Assembly (NCBI RefSeq): GCF_006538345.1
Contig: NZ_BJKL01000008.1
Coordinates: 62,001-126,000, forward strand
DNA length: 64,000 nucleotides
DNA from: Alteromonas sp. KUL49
GTDB taxonomy: Bacteria > Pseudomonadota > Gammaproteobacteria > Enterobacterales > Alteromonadaceae
Direction of reading: 5' to 3'
Made by a program: the position numbers and the translations under genes. Below are positions 47,085-56,500 of this stretch, piece by piece. Within the stretch, counting starts at the first letter, position 1. Every line of letters starts with the position of its first letter. Below the pieces are notes generated by a model. The model saw nothing but the letters and a program-made list of their open reading frames with translations, was not told the DNA's origin and made no database searches.

Positions 47085-47819
47085 ATGACGCTAATAAACA
47101 AGTACTTTAAGCATGGGTTACTCTTGTCATTAGTTCTCGGCGCCTTGTTTACCTTTTTGGGTGTTTACAACACGAGTTCCCTAACCTATTTCAACAGGTT
47201 TGTGTTTTGGACAGCCACCATGATTGTGGGTTATTTAGCGACAGGGCTATCTGCCCCTTGGATTTTCAACAAGCTGCTTCCTGGCCGCCCGGTCGTATTC
47301 CCTCTGATTACATTAACACTGTTTATATCTATCCCTGTAACACTGGTGATAGCAGGTTTTGACCACAATTACGGATTAGATTGGACAGGCTACGTTTGGT
47401 TACTTCAGTATCGCTACGTAGTAGTCATATCTGCGATATTGATTTTTGGTGGTTATTACGTCGTTAAAACTCAGGGGTTAATCCCCACTGAAAAAGAGAA
47501 CGCTGCTGAAAAATTCATGCAACGTTTACCTAACGAGTATCGACAAGCACAGCTGTACGCCATCTCATCTCAAGATCATTATTTGAATGTAATCACCGAT
47601 ATGGGTAGTACGTTAATTCTAATGCGACTATCTGATGCCATGAAAGAACTAGAGACCGTTTCAGGTATACAAACACATCGCTCGTGGTGGGTGGTAACAT
47701 CCTCAGTAACGACGACCAAGCGGGTCAGCGGCAAGCTGCAATTAGAGCTCATATCAGGCGACGTAGTCCCTGTTTCTCGTACTTATGATAAGTCAGTTAA
47801 AGACGCGCTTAAACTTTGA
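47085..47819 (+). CDS. Membrane-bound LytTR DNA-binding regulator
   Basis: A 244-aa protein. Four membrane helices (about 10-28, 37-56, 72-91 and 106-126) are followed by a LytTR domain (about 145-244: LYAISSQDHYLNVITDMGSTLILMRLSDAMKEL, GIQTHRSWWVV). Such proteins act as one-component regulators anchored in the inner membrane. AGGA lies 6 nt before the ATG. It is divergent from the ABA4-like/membrane-protein operon, its likely target. Confidence 0.85.
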   Translation: MTLINKYFKHGLLLSLVLGALFTFLGVYNTSSLTYFNRFVFWTATMIVGYLATGLSAPWIFNKLLPGRPVVFPLITLTLFISIPVTLVIAGFDHNYGLDWTGYVWLLQYRYVVVISAILIFGGYYVVKTQGLIPTEKENAAEKFMQRLPNEYRQAQLYAISSQDHYLNVITDMGSTLILMRLSDAMKELETVSGIQTHRSWWVVTSSVTTTKRVSGKLQLELISGDVVPVSRTYDKSVKDALKL

Positions 47820-47960
47820 TTTAGTGACCAGCGATAGTCTCCACAATCTCCGAAAATCCTTGCTGTAGTAAGATTGCTTCGCCAATGCGCTTGAGGTAAC
47901 TTTGACCTAAATAAAGACGTGGCTTATTCACCAGTCATTCAGTATAAAGCAAGGACAAAA

Positions 47961-48581
47961 GTGTCGAACTCATTCTATTCTTACAAAGTGTCAAACGGGC
48001 ATGGATTACCTCATGATCCTTTTAAATCTATTATTGCTCCACGCCCCATCGGGTGGATTTCCTCAAAAAGCGCTGCCGGTGAAGTCAATCTAGCTCCCTA
48101 CAGTTTTTTCAACGCATTCAACAACGCGCCTCCTATCATTGGTTTTTCCAGTGTGGGCTACAAAGACAGTGTGAAAAATATTGAGAGCACTGGTGAGTTT
48201 TGCTGGAGCATGGCGACTCAACCTTTAGCCGAGGCAATGAACATCACTAGTAAGCCTGTGGATTCAGGAGTGAATGAATATGAACTCGCAAAACTTGAAG
48301 CCGGTTCGCCTGATGAGGTTAGCGTTCCCTTTGTCGCAGCTAGTCCAGTATCTATGGAGTGCAAACTCACTCAGATTGTTCAACTCAACAATGTGTCCAA
48401 AGAACCATTAGACACTTGAGTGGTGTTCGGAGAGGTAGTGGCGGTACATATTGCTACAACTCACCTTGAAGATGGCCAATTTCAATTAGTGGATGCCAAA
48501 CCCATTATGCGAGCGGGTGGCCCCGGTGACTACTTTACCATTAGTAAAGAAGCCGGTTTCTATATGGGGCGCCCGACCTAA
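47961..48581 (+). pseudogene. Flavin reductase-family protein interrupted by TGA
   Basis: The frame from GTG 47961 (AAGGA 5 nt upstream) reads SFYSYKVSNGHGLPHDPFKS, APRPIGWISSK, NLAPYSFFNAFNNAPPIIGFSS and onward, typical of FMN-binding split-barrel flavin reductases. A TGA at 48417-48419 (codon 153) stops it, but the same frame goes on with VVFGEVVAVHIATTHLEDGQF to a TAA at 48581. Total 206 aa is normal for the family. A single change (CGA or TGG to TGA) explains it. No frameshift is present. Whether the 152-aa product functions is unknown. Confidence 0.82.
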
Positions 48582-48593
48582 TTCGTATTCAAT

Positions 48594-49295
48594 TTACTGA
48601 GAGTAGATGAGCCGATATCCTCGTCCACGCATAGTTTCGATGATAGGTGCGTCAGCACTGTTGATTGCCGATGACTGCTCCGCCATCTTCTTGCGCAAAC
48701 GATTTATGTATACGTCTACTACGTTGGTGAGCGGATCGCTTTGAGTGCTCCAAACCTGACTTAATATGCGTTCTCTGGAGAGTACGGTCTCGGAGTGTTC
48801 AATAAAGAACTTTAACAAGAGAAATTCGAGAGTCGTTAGCGTTAACTCGTGATTGTGCAACCATACTCGCTGCTTTATGGGTTCTAACTTCAATTGATGA
48901 TATTGCACATAATCTTGGCAACTTTGCTTTGTGGGAAGCCTCCTGAGCAAAGCATCAATACGGGCGAGTAACTCATCAAAATCGAAGGGTTTTGACAAAT
49001 AATCGTCTGCGCCCAAGCGCAATCCCTCGATGCGCTCTTCTGTGTCACCAAGAGCCGTCAGCATTAGAAACAATAACGATGGATGTCGTTTACGCCACAT
49101 CCCTACACTATATAAACTGTCGTCAGTACCTATCATACGATCGATCAAGGCTAGATCAGGTGATACCGATTTTATCATCTCACTCATTTCACTGATCGAA
49201 GACGCGTGGTGACATTGATGCCCTTCTGCAGAAAGACCGCGCAGTAAAAAACGAGCTAACTTTGGTTCATCTTCGAGTATGAGTAAGGTCGCCAT
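48594..49295 (-). CDS. OmpR-family response regulator
   Basis: A 233-aa regulator with a receiver domain (acidic pair at 8-9, phosphoacceptor Asp52 in LALIDRMIG, Lys in YLSKPFD) and a winged-helix output (LEPIKQRVWLHNHELTLTTLEFLLLKFFIEHSETVLSRERIL, then VDVYINRLRKK). The post-Asp loop (RMIGTDDS) departs from the usual xxPxxxG. It directly follows its kinase gene without a gap. Confidence 0.9.
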   Translation of the reverse strand: MATLLILEDEPKLARFLLRGLSAEGHQCHHASSISEMSEMIKSVSPDLALIDRMIGTDDSLYSVGMWRKRHPSLLFLMLTALGDTEERIEGLRLGADDYLSKPFDFDELLARIDALLRRLPTKQSCQDYVQYHQLKLEPIKQRVWLHNHELTLTTLEFLLLKFFIEHSETVLSRERILSQVWSTQSDPLTNVVDVYINRLRKKMAEQSSAINSADAPIIETMRGRGYRLIYSQ

Positions 49296-50856
49296 TTATA
49301 CTGTTCCCGTGGGTAATTCAACGGTAAATCTACAACCAGTAGGAGCCACATTGGTCGCACTGATGGTACCTTGATGGGCATCGACAATAGCTTTGGCAAT
49401 GGCTAAACCAAGTCCGTTCCCCTGCCCAGATCGGGAATCCGATGCGCTGAAATAGCGTTGAAATATTCGTTCTATGTGCTGCTCATCCATCCCGGGGGCC
49501 ACTGTCTGTCACAGTGAATGTGAGTGCAGCGTTATTAGACATTACGTCGACATTAATCTGGCTATTGCTAGGAGAGTGCTTAATTGCGTTGTCTAGCAAA
49601 ATTAGCAACACCTGACTGATACGCTCATCATCAAAAACTGCTGTTTCCATGCTGATATGAGTATTTAAAGCAATCTGAATGGGTTTGCTAGCTACCATTG
49701 CATTGCTACGCTTTTGTACCTCAGCAACAAACTCATGAATATCGTGCTTAGCCGCAGAGACACGCAAATTGCCAGACTCAGTTCGGGCGACAAAAAGTAA
49801 GTCGTCAACCAGCTTACTCAACGCCAGCGATTGCTCCAGAACTATCTCAAGAGTTTCTCTGAGTGCGTCATTGTCAGCTTGCTGCCGCAGGGTAACTTGC
49901 GACTCCCCGCGTATAATCGTAATTGGAGTGCGAAGTTCGTGACTAATGTCAGCTAAGAACTCACGCCGAGCCGACTCGTTTTGTCGTAGTTGGTTGTTAG
50001 CCTTGGTCAAATCTGTGGTTCGCTGACTCACCTCAAATTCCAACTGTTGTTGGTACTGTTTTTCTTGCTGTTTCTGCTGGTTTAACGCTTCTGCCATGGT
50101 ATTAAATGCCGTTGCAATATCGTCAAACTCTTTATCAAAGCCGCGAGGAATTCGATAGTCATAATTGCCTGTAGCTACTGACTCTGCGGCCATTCGAATA
50201 GATTGTAACGGCTGATACAAAATCCCTAGCAGCCAATAGCACCCGTATATGACTACAGGAACCGAAAGCGTAGCAAGTATAATGGAGTAAATGAGTATCG
50301 ACTGGTTGGTAGCCTCTATTTTGGCATCAAGATACGTCACGACTGTGGACTGACGATTGACGGCGGCATTGATGGCCTCTCGAAACTGATTGTCTATAGT
50401 CACCTCTAATAGGTATTGGAGACGGCTCTCTTTTGTCAGATCGCTCTGGTTATGGTCGGTGATAATTGCTCTAAAGTCCCTAATAATGCTGTCGAGCAAC
50501 TGTTCTAGCGCTTGTGTGTCCTCCACCGAACCTTTAGTCACTTGCTCACCTAAAGCCTCTCGTTGTTTAGTTTCAAGCTCAGTAATTCTCAACAATGACG
50601 CTTGAATAATCTTACGTTTATTGCGAACTTCGGCTTGATTGGCACCTGCTCCAAAAATGAGCTCGTCAGTGAGCTGTTTGAATAGTCGATATGACACACT
50701 CGATAACAGCAAGTGCTCCTGAAGGAGTGATTGGGCAATTGCATTTTGCGTGAGGTTGGCCCGGGTGGTATATGAAGACACCGCCACCAACGCAGAGGTT
50801 GCGACTAACAAAGACGCCATAATTATGGCAAAAATAGCGAGCTTCTTTTTGTACAT
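49296..50856 (-). pseudogene. Sensor histidine kinase, frameshifted in the ATPase domain
   Basis: The first frame (from 50856) gives 457 residues: TM1 about 8-28, a helical periplasmic domain, TM2 about 188-210, HAMP, a coiled coil, HisKA (His306 in ISHELRTP) and N-box (LLDNAIKHSP), ending DSGPRDG. The second frame carries on with GMDEQHIERIFQRYF and GNGLGLAIAKAI. A run of five C on the minus strand (49494-49498) has one C too many; with four C the protein reads DSGPGMDEQH and totals about 519 aa. Cause: mutation or sequencing error. Without correction the kinase lacks its G2 box and would be inactive. Confidence 0.85.
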
Positions 50857-50907
50857 TTCAATCCAATCGCGACGGACAATTTATCCGTCGCGCTACAAGA
50901 AAATTGC

Positions 50908-51432
50908 CTATTCACTGTAAGGTAACGAAGAGTGATGCAATACAATCTTCACGTCACCTGACTCGTCCAGCCGATAACCAAAAGTATACTCAACTTTGAC
51001 TTCTTGGTTGTCGATAGTGGTAAAGAAGTAGTTCCCCATGGCCAGTGCGATATCATCCATAACAAGTATGTCGTGATTATCAAAGCGTACATTTGTCCAT
51101 GGGTTTATGGCAAAGCCGTCGTCTTCATTGACCACACCAGTAACAAAATACGAATGGGCTTCATCAAAAGTTTCACGGAACTGGTCATATTTTGCCTTGG
51201 TAGGCTTGAAGAGCACACCAGATTGATCGTAATCGTACAACTCATTGATCAGTCTCTCTGCGTATGCACCGTAATCTCTGTCGTTTAGCTTCGCATCACC
51301 AATCGACACTATCCCCTGAGCCCATTTGCTCTGTGCCTCGGTAATCATTTCCACAGTAATTTGTGAGGCGCTAGCTTGTGTTGCCATAAAAGCTGTTGTG
51401 GTAATTGCAGTAGTCATTAAAAAGCGTTTCAT
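50908..51432 (-). CDS. Secreted NTF2/SnoaL-like protein
   Basis: A 174-aa protein with a signal peptide (about 1-22, ending ASA) and an NTF2-like domain: AQSKWAQGIVSIGDAKLNDRDYGAYAERLINELYDYDQ, VLFKPTKAKYDQFRETFDEAHSYFV, FAINPWTNVRFDN, MGNYFFTTIDNQEVKVEYTFGY and HHSSLPY. It belongs to a conserved family related to SnoaL/CaMKII-association folds and sometimes misnamed phosphoribosyl-AMP cyclohydrolase. It precedes the kinase-regulator genes on the same strand by 51 bp and may be part of their operon as a sensor accessory (inference). Confidence 0.8.
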   Translation of the reverse strand: MKRFLMTTAITTTAFMATQASASQITVEMITEAQSKWAQGIVSIGDAKLNDRDYGAYAERLINELYDYDQSGVLFKPTKAKYDQFRETFDEAHSYFVTGVVNEDDGFAINPWTNVRFDNHDILVMDDIALAMGNYFFTTIDNQEVKVEYTFGYRLDESGDVKIVLHHSSLPYSE

Positions 51433-51644
51433 TGTGGTATCTCCGTTTTCAAGGTACGGGCAAAGAATAGAGTTCCTTCAATGAAAAAGGCTTTTAAGCA
51501 AGATTAACAGAAGATTAAAAAGGCCAAAGTTTCGATAAAAATAGCTAAGATGAGGTAGGAATAAAATACGTTGAGTAGCCATTAGACTCTTCACATATAT
51601 AGTAGTATTACGGTGTAAATATATAAAACAAAAAGGATAGTTAA

Positions 51645-53711
51645 ATGTCTCGATGCATACGTTCTGCATGGTCAAAGTCTCTAATCGCCTTGTCTATAAT
51701 TACGTCTACGTCTTCGTTAATGGCTGAAGAAACCGATGTATTGCAATACAAAGATGCATTTAACTTAGAATTCCCTGCATCCATGCAGTTCATTAACGAT
51801 GACACCCTAATCTATAGTCGTCAGAGCATGGATATCATGACTGACGGCCGCAGCACAAAGCTGTGGCAAATCGATTTGGACACCGGCGCTCATACACCGT
51901 TCTTAACCAATGAGGGAAACATTGGGCAAGCGACCTTATCGCCAGATAAATCAAAACTCGCTTATACACGCAGTGTTGATGGAAAAAGCCAATTATTTGT
52001 TTACCACATCGCGCTGCAAAAGAGTGTGCAATTAACTAATGTGGATGCTTCTCCGAGAGATATCACTTGGTCGAACGACAGTACTCAACTTGCGTTTTCA
52101 CTATTTACACCCAAGAGTGCTAAGTCTTTGTTTACCGGAATGCCCGCCAAGCCCAAAGGTGCCAATTGGGCTGATAGCTCAAGGTATATAGACTCCACCC
52201 GATATCGTGCCGATGGCGCTGGTTTTCTCCCAGGGGGCTTCAATCAAATATTCATTCTACCCGTTGATGGTGGCACGCCTCGCCAACTGACCACAGGTGA
52301 CTTCCCCAACGGGGGAACATTGAGCTTCAGCAAAGATGACGAATGGATTTTTTATTCGTCGCCAGGCAACGAGGATTACTCACTCAACCCACTGGGTGCA
52401 GACATATTTAAAGTCAATACTGCGTCAGGTGATGTAAAACAGGTCACCTCTCTTATGGGTCCCGAATCCTCACCAAAACTCAGCCCTAACGGGAAATGGC
52501 TGGCTTTCACCCACGTGAATGATCGCAAACTCGCGCACCAAGTTTCTACCTTGAACGTATTGAATCTTGAAACTAACGATATCACAGTGCTAACTCCATC
52601 ATTAGACAGAGGAATCGGCCAATTCGAATGGCAAGACAACAGCAAAGCACTGGTGTTCTCTTATGAAGATCACGGTGATGTTAAACTAGCGAATGTCACC
52701 GTTTCAGGTAAATTGTCGCCGATAGACGTGTCTATTGGTGGGCAATCTTTTGGTCGCCCATACACGTCTGGTGAATTTGCGTTAAGTGAAGATGGCGACA
52801 TTGTCTATACGACAGCATCTGTATCTACGCCTGCCGATATCGCTTTGTATCGCAAAGGCAAAGAAGACAAAGTACTCACACAACTCAATAGCGACGCACT
52901 TGGTCATTTAACTTTGGCCAGTGTTGAAGCAATTTCAGTAAAGTCGAGTATTGATGATCTCACCATAGATGCATGGGTGGCTTACCCTCCTCATTTTGAC
53001 AGCAGCAAAACCTACCCACTCATTTTAGAAATACACGGTGGACCTCATGCAGCATACGGCCCTCACTTTTCTACCGAGATACAACTCATGGCTGCACAAG
53101 GGTATGTGGTGGTTTGGGCAAACCCAAGAGGGAGTTCTTCTTACGGTGAAGACTTTGGTAATTTGATTCATCACAACTATCCATCGCAAGACTACGATGA
53201 CCTGATGGATGTTGTTGATCAGGTTATTGCTAATGGCTCCATAGATGAAAAGAATCTGTTCATTACAGGGGGTTCTGGTGGAGGAACGCTTACCGCGTGG
53301 TCCATTGGTAAAACTGACCGTTTTGCTGCCGCCGTTGTCGCTAAGCCGGTGATCAACTGGATGAGCTTTACATTAACCGCCGATGCGTACCCCTATTTCA
53401 GTCAATACTGGATGCCTCAAATGCCATGGGAAATTGCAGATGAGCTTTGGCAACGCAGCCCGTTATCATTGGTAGGCAATGTCACCACACCTACCATGCT
53501 ACTCACTGGTGAGGCTGATTTTAGAACACCAATGAGTGAAACCGAGCAATATTATCAAGCACTAAAGCTACAAGGTGTTGATGCAGCCATGGTGCGTATA
53601 CCTGGTGCATCTCATGGTATTGCCTCCCGCCCGTCTCGCTTGATTCAAAAAGTAGGTAACATTGTGGCATGGTTTGAACGCTATAAAACACAGGAAGACG
53701 CGGATAAATAG
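51645..53711 (+). CDS. S9-family prolyl oligopeptidase-type peptidase
   Basis: A 688-aa exported peptidase. A signal peptide (about 1-28, ending LMA) is followed by a beta-propeller (about 40-420) and an alpha/beta-hydrolase domain. Catalytic residues are Ser544 (GGSGGG), Asp625 (GEADFRTP) and His657 (GASHGI). It resembles dipeptidyl/acylaminoacyl peptidases used for peptide breakdown in the periplasm. Divergent from the NTF2-like gene. Confidence 0.92.
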   Translation: MSRCIRSAWSKSLIALSIITSTSSLMAEETDVLQYKDAFNLEFPASMQFINDDTLIYSRQSMDIMTDGRSTKLWQIDLDTGAHTPFLTNEGNIGQATLSPDKSKLAYTRSVDGKSQLFVYHIALQKSVQLTNVDASPRDITWSNDSTQLAFSLFTPKSAKSLFTGMPAKPKGANWADSSRYIDSTRYRADGAGFLPGGFNQIFILPVDGGTPRQLTTGDFPNGGTLSFSKDDEWIFYSSPGNEDYSLNPLGADIFKVNTASGDVKQVTSLMGPESSPKLSPNGKWLAFTHVNDRKLAHQVSTLNVLNLETNDITVLTPSLDRGIGQFEWQDNSKALVFSYEDHGDVKLANVTVSGKLSPIDVSIGGQSFGRPYTSGEFALSEDGDIVYTTASVSTPADIALYRKGKEDKVLTQLNSDALGHLTLASVEAISVKSSIDDLTIDAWVAYPPHFDSSKTYPLILEIHGGPHAAYGPHFSTEIQLMAAQGYVVVWANPRGSSSYGEDFGNLIHHNYPSQDYDDLMDVVDQVIANGSIDEKNLFITGGSGGGTLTAWSIGKTDRFAAAVVAKPVINWMSFTLTADAYPYFSQYWMPQMPWEIADELWQRSPLSLVGNVTTPTMLLTGEADFRTPMSETEQYYQALKLQGVDAAMVRIPGASHGIASRPSRLIQKVGNIVAWFERYKTQEDADK

Positions 53712-53844
53712 TCTCGGCTTAACGCAGTTTTTTCGGTGGCTTTTCGTAGCCACCCGCGCTATTTAGACTACTAGGCATTAATTTACTTGCATCACCCGAA
53801 AAACCCCTTCAGGATGAATTAAAACAATAACTTGCGAACCTACT

Positions 53845-54309
53845 ATGAAGAAGCTAATCGCCGTACTTTTAACGATGAATTTGATTTCATTGCCTGTTGC
53901 TGCTGAAGACTACGCAGAAGGCGAAGTCACCAGTGAACAAATCATGCTGTTTACAAAATTCGAGAAACACAAAGATGACGTTAACTACAGCAGCGAACAA
54001 ACGGCATTTTTGCAATCAATTTCTCAGCCTACGTTAGTTAAGATATTTTTTGGTCAATGGTGCCACGATAGCCAACGAGAAGTACCACGCCTGATCCAAC
54101 TGTTTGAAAAAGCTAACAATGACAATATTGAAGTCGTTTATTACGGGTTAGACACTAATAAAAGTGATGAGGCAGGGTTAGCTGAGGCTAACGAGATTAA
54201 AAAGACGCCAACAATCATTATAGAGCAGAACGGACAAGAAATTGGCCGTATACTTGAGTTCCCTGCGGCTGACTGGCCGACGGATATAGAGGCGTTGTTC
54301 TCACAGTAA
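53845..54309 (+). CDS. Secreted thioredoxin-like protein with a single active-site Cys
   Basis: A 154-aa protein with a signal peptide (about 1-20, ending AAA) and a thioredoxin fold: LVKIFFGQWCHDSQREVPRLIQLFE, then IKKTPTIIIEQNGQEIGRILEFP with the cis-Pro. The motif is WCHDS, so the second Cys of CxxC is replaced by Ser, which suggests a monothiol role (isomerase, glutathione-linked or binding) and not a full disulfide reductase. Confidence 0.85.
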   Translation: MKKLIAVLLTMNLISLPVAAEDYAEGEVTSEQIMLFTKFEKHKDDVNYSSEQTAFLQSISQPTLVKIFFGQWCHDSQREVPRLIQLFEKANNDNIEVVYYGLDTNKSDEAGLAEANEIKKTPTIIIEQNGQEIGRILEFPAADWPTDIEALFSQ

Positions 54310-54319
54310 TGTAATGCAA

Positions 54320-54361
54320 AGAACCAATGATTTGTTTATAGATACTCTAATCATTGGTTCT
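54320..54361. terminator. 13-bp inverted repeat after the thioredoxin-like gene
   Basis: AGAACCAATGATT / AATCATTGGTTCT with a 16-nt loop, 10 bp after the stop. No T-run; it may be a terminator-like hairpin serving the two convergent genes. Confidence 0.5.
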
Positions 54362-54420
54362 CAATACGCCAGCACAATAACTGAAAACTTTCAGAAAATC
54401 TCAGGAAAATTACAAAAAAC

Positions 54421-54570
54421 CTATTCGTAATTACGCTCCATCCACATGAGCTTCATTTTCAAATCTTGAATTTCTTTTTTTGCGTTCGCCAACTCTTCCA
54501 CCATAGAATAGCTATCTAATAAGGTTTCGTCAGATGTGTTGTTTGTTGGATTGCTATCATGTTGTGCCAT
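54421..54570 (-). CDS. Small coiled-coil protein of 49 aa
   Basis: ATG 54570 to TAG 54421-54423. The N-terminus is Asn/Ser/Thr-rich and disordered; the rest is a heptad-patterned helix (SYSMVEELANAKKEIQDLKMKLMWMERNY). The composition and clean stop favour a real gene, perhaps a SlyX-like small helix protein, though no family was recognised. GGTGAA lies about 7 nt upstream as a weak ribosome site. Confidence 0.55.
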   Translation of the reverse strand: MAQHDSNPTNNTSDETLLDSYSMVEELANAKKEIQDLKMKLMWMERNYE

Positions 54571-54779
54571 ATTTGTTCACCACGCTGCTTGTTAGTTCAT
54601 GAATGCCGCTATGTAACCACGCCTGTAATATTACAAAACTAATTACAAAAACTACAAGAGATCTGGAGAATAACAAGTATAGTTTTGCGGAATGTAGAGT
54701 TGACAAACACAGCTTCTCGAGCCGAAAAATCAGCTAACCTTATATAAATTCAACACTTTTTATAAGTGACAGGGAGCGG

Positions 54780-56357
54780 TTAACTCCAAAATAACCAAGC
54801 AATTGTGCTAGCAGCTAGGCAGTAGTAAAGCATGGGCAATAAGGTATAACGGATCACGTCACCTTCTTTTCCATGTAATCCTACAACACTGCACGCAGCA
54901 ACTACGTTCACCACGGCAATCATGTTGCCACCATTGGCACCTAACATCTGAAGAGCCAATATTAGCTGTTGATTCAAACTAGTATCTATAGCGATGGCTT
55001 GTTGAAAGCTTGCAAACATTAAATTTGAGAATGTTGCGGACCCTGCGATAAATGAACCTAATGCGCCGACAAGTGGCGCCATAAAAATCCATGCATCGCC
55101 CAAATGAGACGCAACTAACTCGGCAAGCGCCATGGGCATAGCTGGCAGTGCATTGTCATTCACTCCAGAGTGAAGAAAAATACGCACCATAGGCACTGCA
55201 GCACAGAGCGAAATAAGGGATGGATACAGCATGTTTGCACTGTCTTTTACTGCGGAAAAAAGTTGCGATGATTGACTCCTTTGTAACCAAACGGCGATTA
55301 CAGCAACTAGCATAAAAACCGTTCCAGGCAGGTAAAGAGGCATAACATTAACCGACAAATCAGTACCCAAAATACCCACCCACTCTACATTTGCACTTTG
55401 AAGCCACGTACTCAAAGGTAATTGTGGTAATCGCGTTACCACAAGTGCAATAGCAACCAATACATAAGGGAGCCATGCTCTGGTTAAGCTGAGAGGAGAG
55501 CTTTGTGCTAGGTTGGTAGCGCTATGATCACTTGTATTTTTAGGCAGTAGGAAGCCAATCCGCGCCAGCGGGCAAACAATGGCTAAACCTAGCATTCCAC
55601 CGAGCACTGAAGGAAATTCAGGGCCAAATAGCCAAGCTACAGTGTAAGCTGGTAGGGTAAACGCAAACGCACTCATTACGGCAAATGGTGCCATTTCAAA
55701 ACCTTTACGCCAGCTTGAACTGTCGGCGAAAAAGCGACAGTACATTAACACCATAAATAAGGGCAGCAATGCTGCCACCAAGATGTCGATACCCACCGCG
55801 GTAACTGCAATTTGACTGACATCAGTGCTAGACAGCCCTTTAGCCCCTTGGCCTATACCAACAATTGCGGGTGTACCTACGGCACCGAATGACACCGCAC
55901 TTGAATCCGCCATTAGCGCAAGCACCACGGCACTGATTGGCGTAAAACCCAAAGCAACCAACAATGGAGCGGCAATTGCGGCAGGTGTTCCAAAGCCTGC
56001 TGCGCCCTCCAGAAAACTGCCAAAAAGCCAAGCTACAATAATCAACTGCACCCGCTTATCAGGGCTGATACTGGAAAAACCTAGCTTAATGGTATGTGTT
56101 GCACCAGTTCGCTCTAAGGCTTTGAGTAATAGAATTGCGCCGAATACAATCCACAGTATGGTTAGCGCAATAATAACACCTTCTAGACTCGCGGCTAACA
56201 TTTGGGTAAACGGGACTCCCCAAATGAAAAACGTCGCAAAGGCAGTGATCAACAAGCTCAAAGGCATAGCTAGCTTGGCCGGTAGCCGCAATGCCACCAG
56301 CAGTATCAAAACACTTAAAATGGGCGTTAAAGCGGTGAAGAGTTGAGATGTAGTCAT
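54780..56357 (-). CDS. L-lactate permease (LctP family)
   Basis: A 525-aa membrane transporter with about 12-14 helices. LctP features include [55 protein letters not shown] and [16 protein letters not shown]. It takes up lactate or glycolate with protons. With dld at 43966-45669 it supplies a lactate-use route, though the two are 9 kb apart. It has no close partner gene here. Confidence 0.9.
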   Translation of the reverse strand: MTTSQLFTALTPILSVLILLVALRLPAKLAMPLSLLITAFATFFIWGVPFTQMLAASLEGVIIALTILWIVFGAILLLKALERTGATHTIKLGFSSISPDKRVQLIIVAWLFGSFLEGAAGFGTPAAIAAPLLVALGFTPISAVVLALMADSSAVSFGAVGTPAIVGIGQGAKGLSSTDVSQIAVTAVGIDILVAALLPLFMVLMYCRFFADSSSWRKGFEMAPFAVMSAFAFTLPAYTVAWLFGPEFPSVLGGMLGLAIVCPLARIGFLLPKNTSDHSATNLAQSSPLSLTRAWLPYVLVAIALVVTRLPQLPLSTWLQSANVEWVGILGTDLSVNVMPLYLPGTVFMLVAVIAVWLQRSQSSQLFSAVKDSANMLYPSLISLCAAVPMVRIFLHSGVNDNALPAMPMALAELVASHLGDAWIFMAPLVGALGSFIAGSATFSNLMFASFQQAIAIDTSLNQQLILALQMLGANGGNMIAVVNVVAACSVVGLHGKEGDVIRYTLLPMLYYCLAASTIAWLFWS

Positions 56358-56464
56358 GATTACGTCCGTGTGAGCAAGGCTGGCACTATGACTACATTAA
56401 AGGATATCGCTATACAAATCAGCCTAATATCCTAATGAACCAAGCTTCCCATTAGGTATATAGA

Positions 56465-56494
56465 ACAACCGATTGATGGACATCAATCGGTTGT
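56465..56494 (-). terminator. Hairpin after the diheme lipoprotein gene
   Basis: ACAACCGATTGATG / CATCAATCGGTTGT, a 14-bp perfect stem, 6 bp after the stop. No T-run follows on the minus strand, so termination may depend on other factors. Confidence 0.6.
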
Positions 56495-56500
56495 GTCGTT

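Noticed and set aside
52271..52286. Possible sigma54 -24 box (TGGCACG) on the plus strand
   Set aside because: The -12 element is missing at the required spacing and the site lies inside the S9 peptidase gene.
55825..56346. 173-aa ORF antisense to the lactate permease gene
   Set aside because: Shadow of a membrane-protein gene; no start signal and composition typical of antisense frames.
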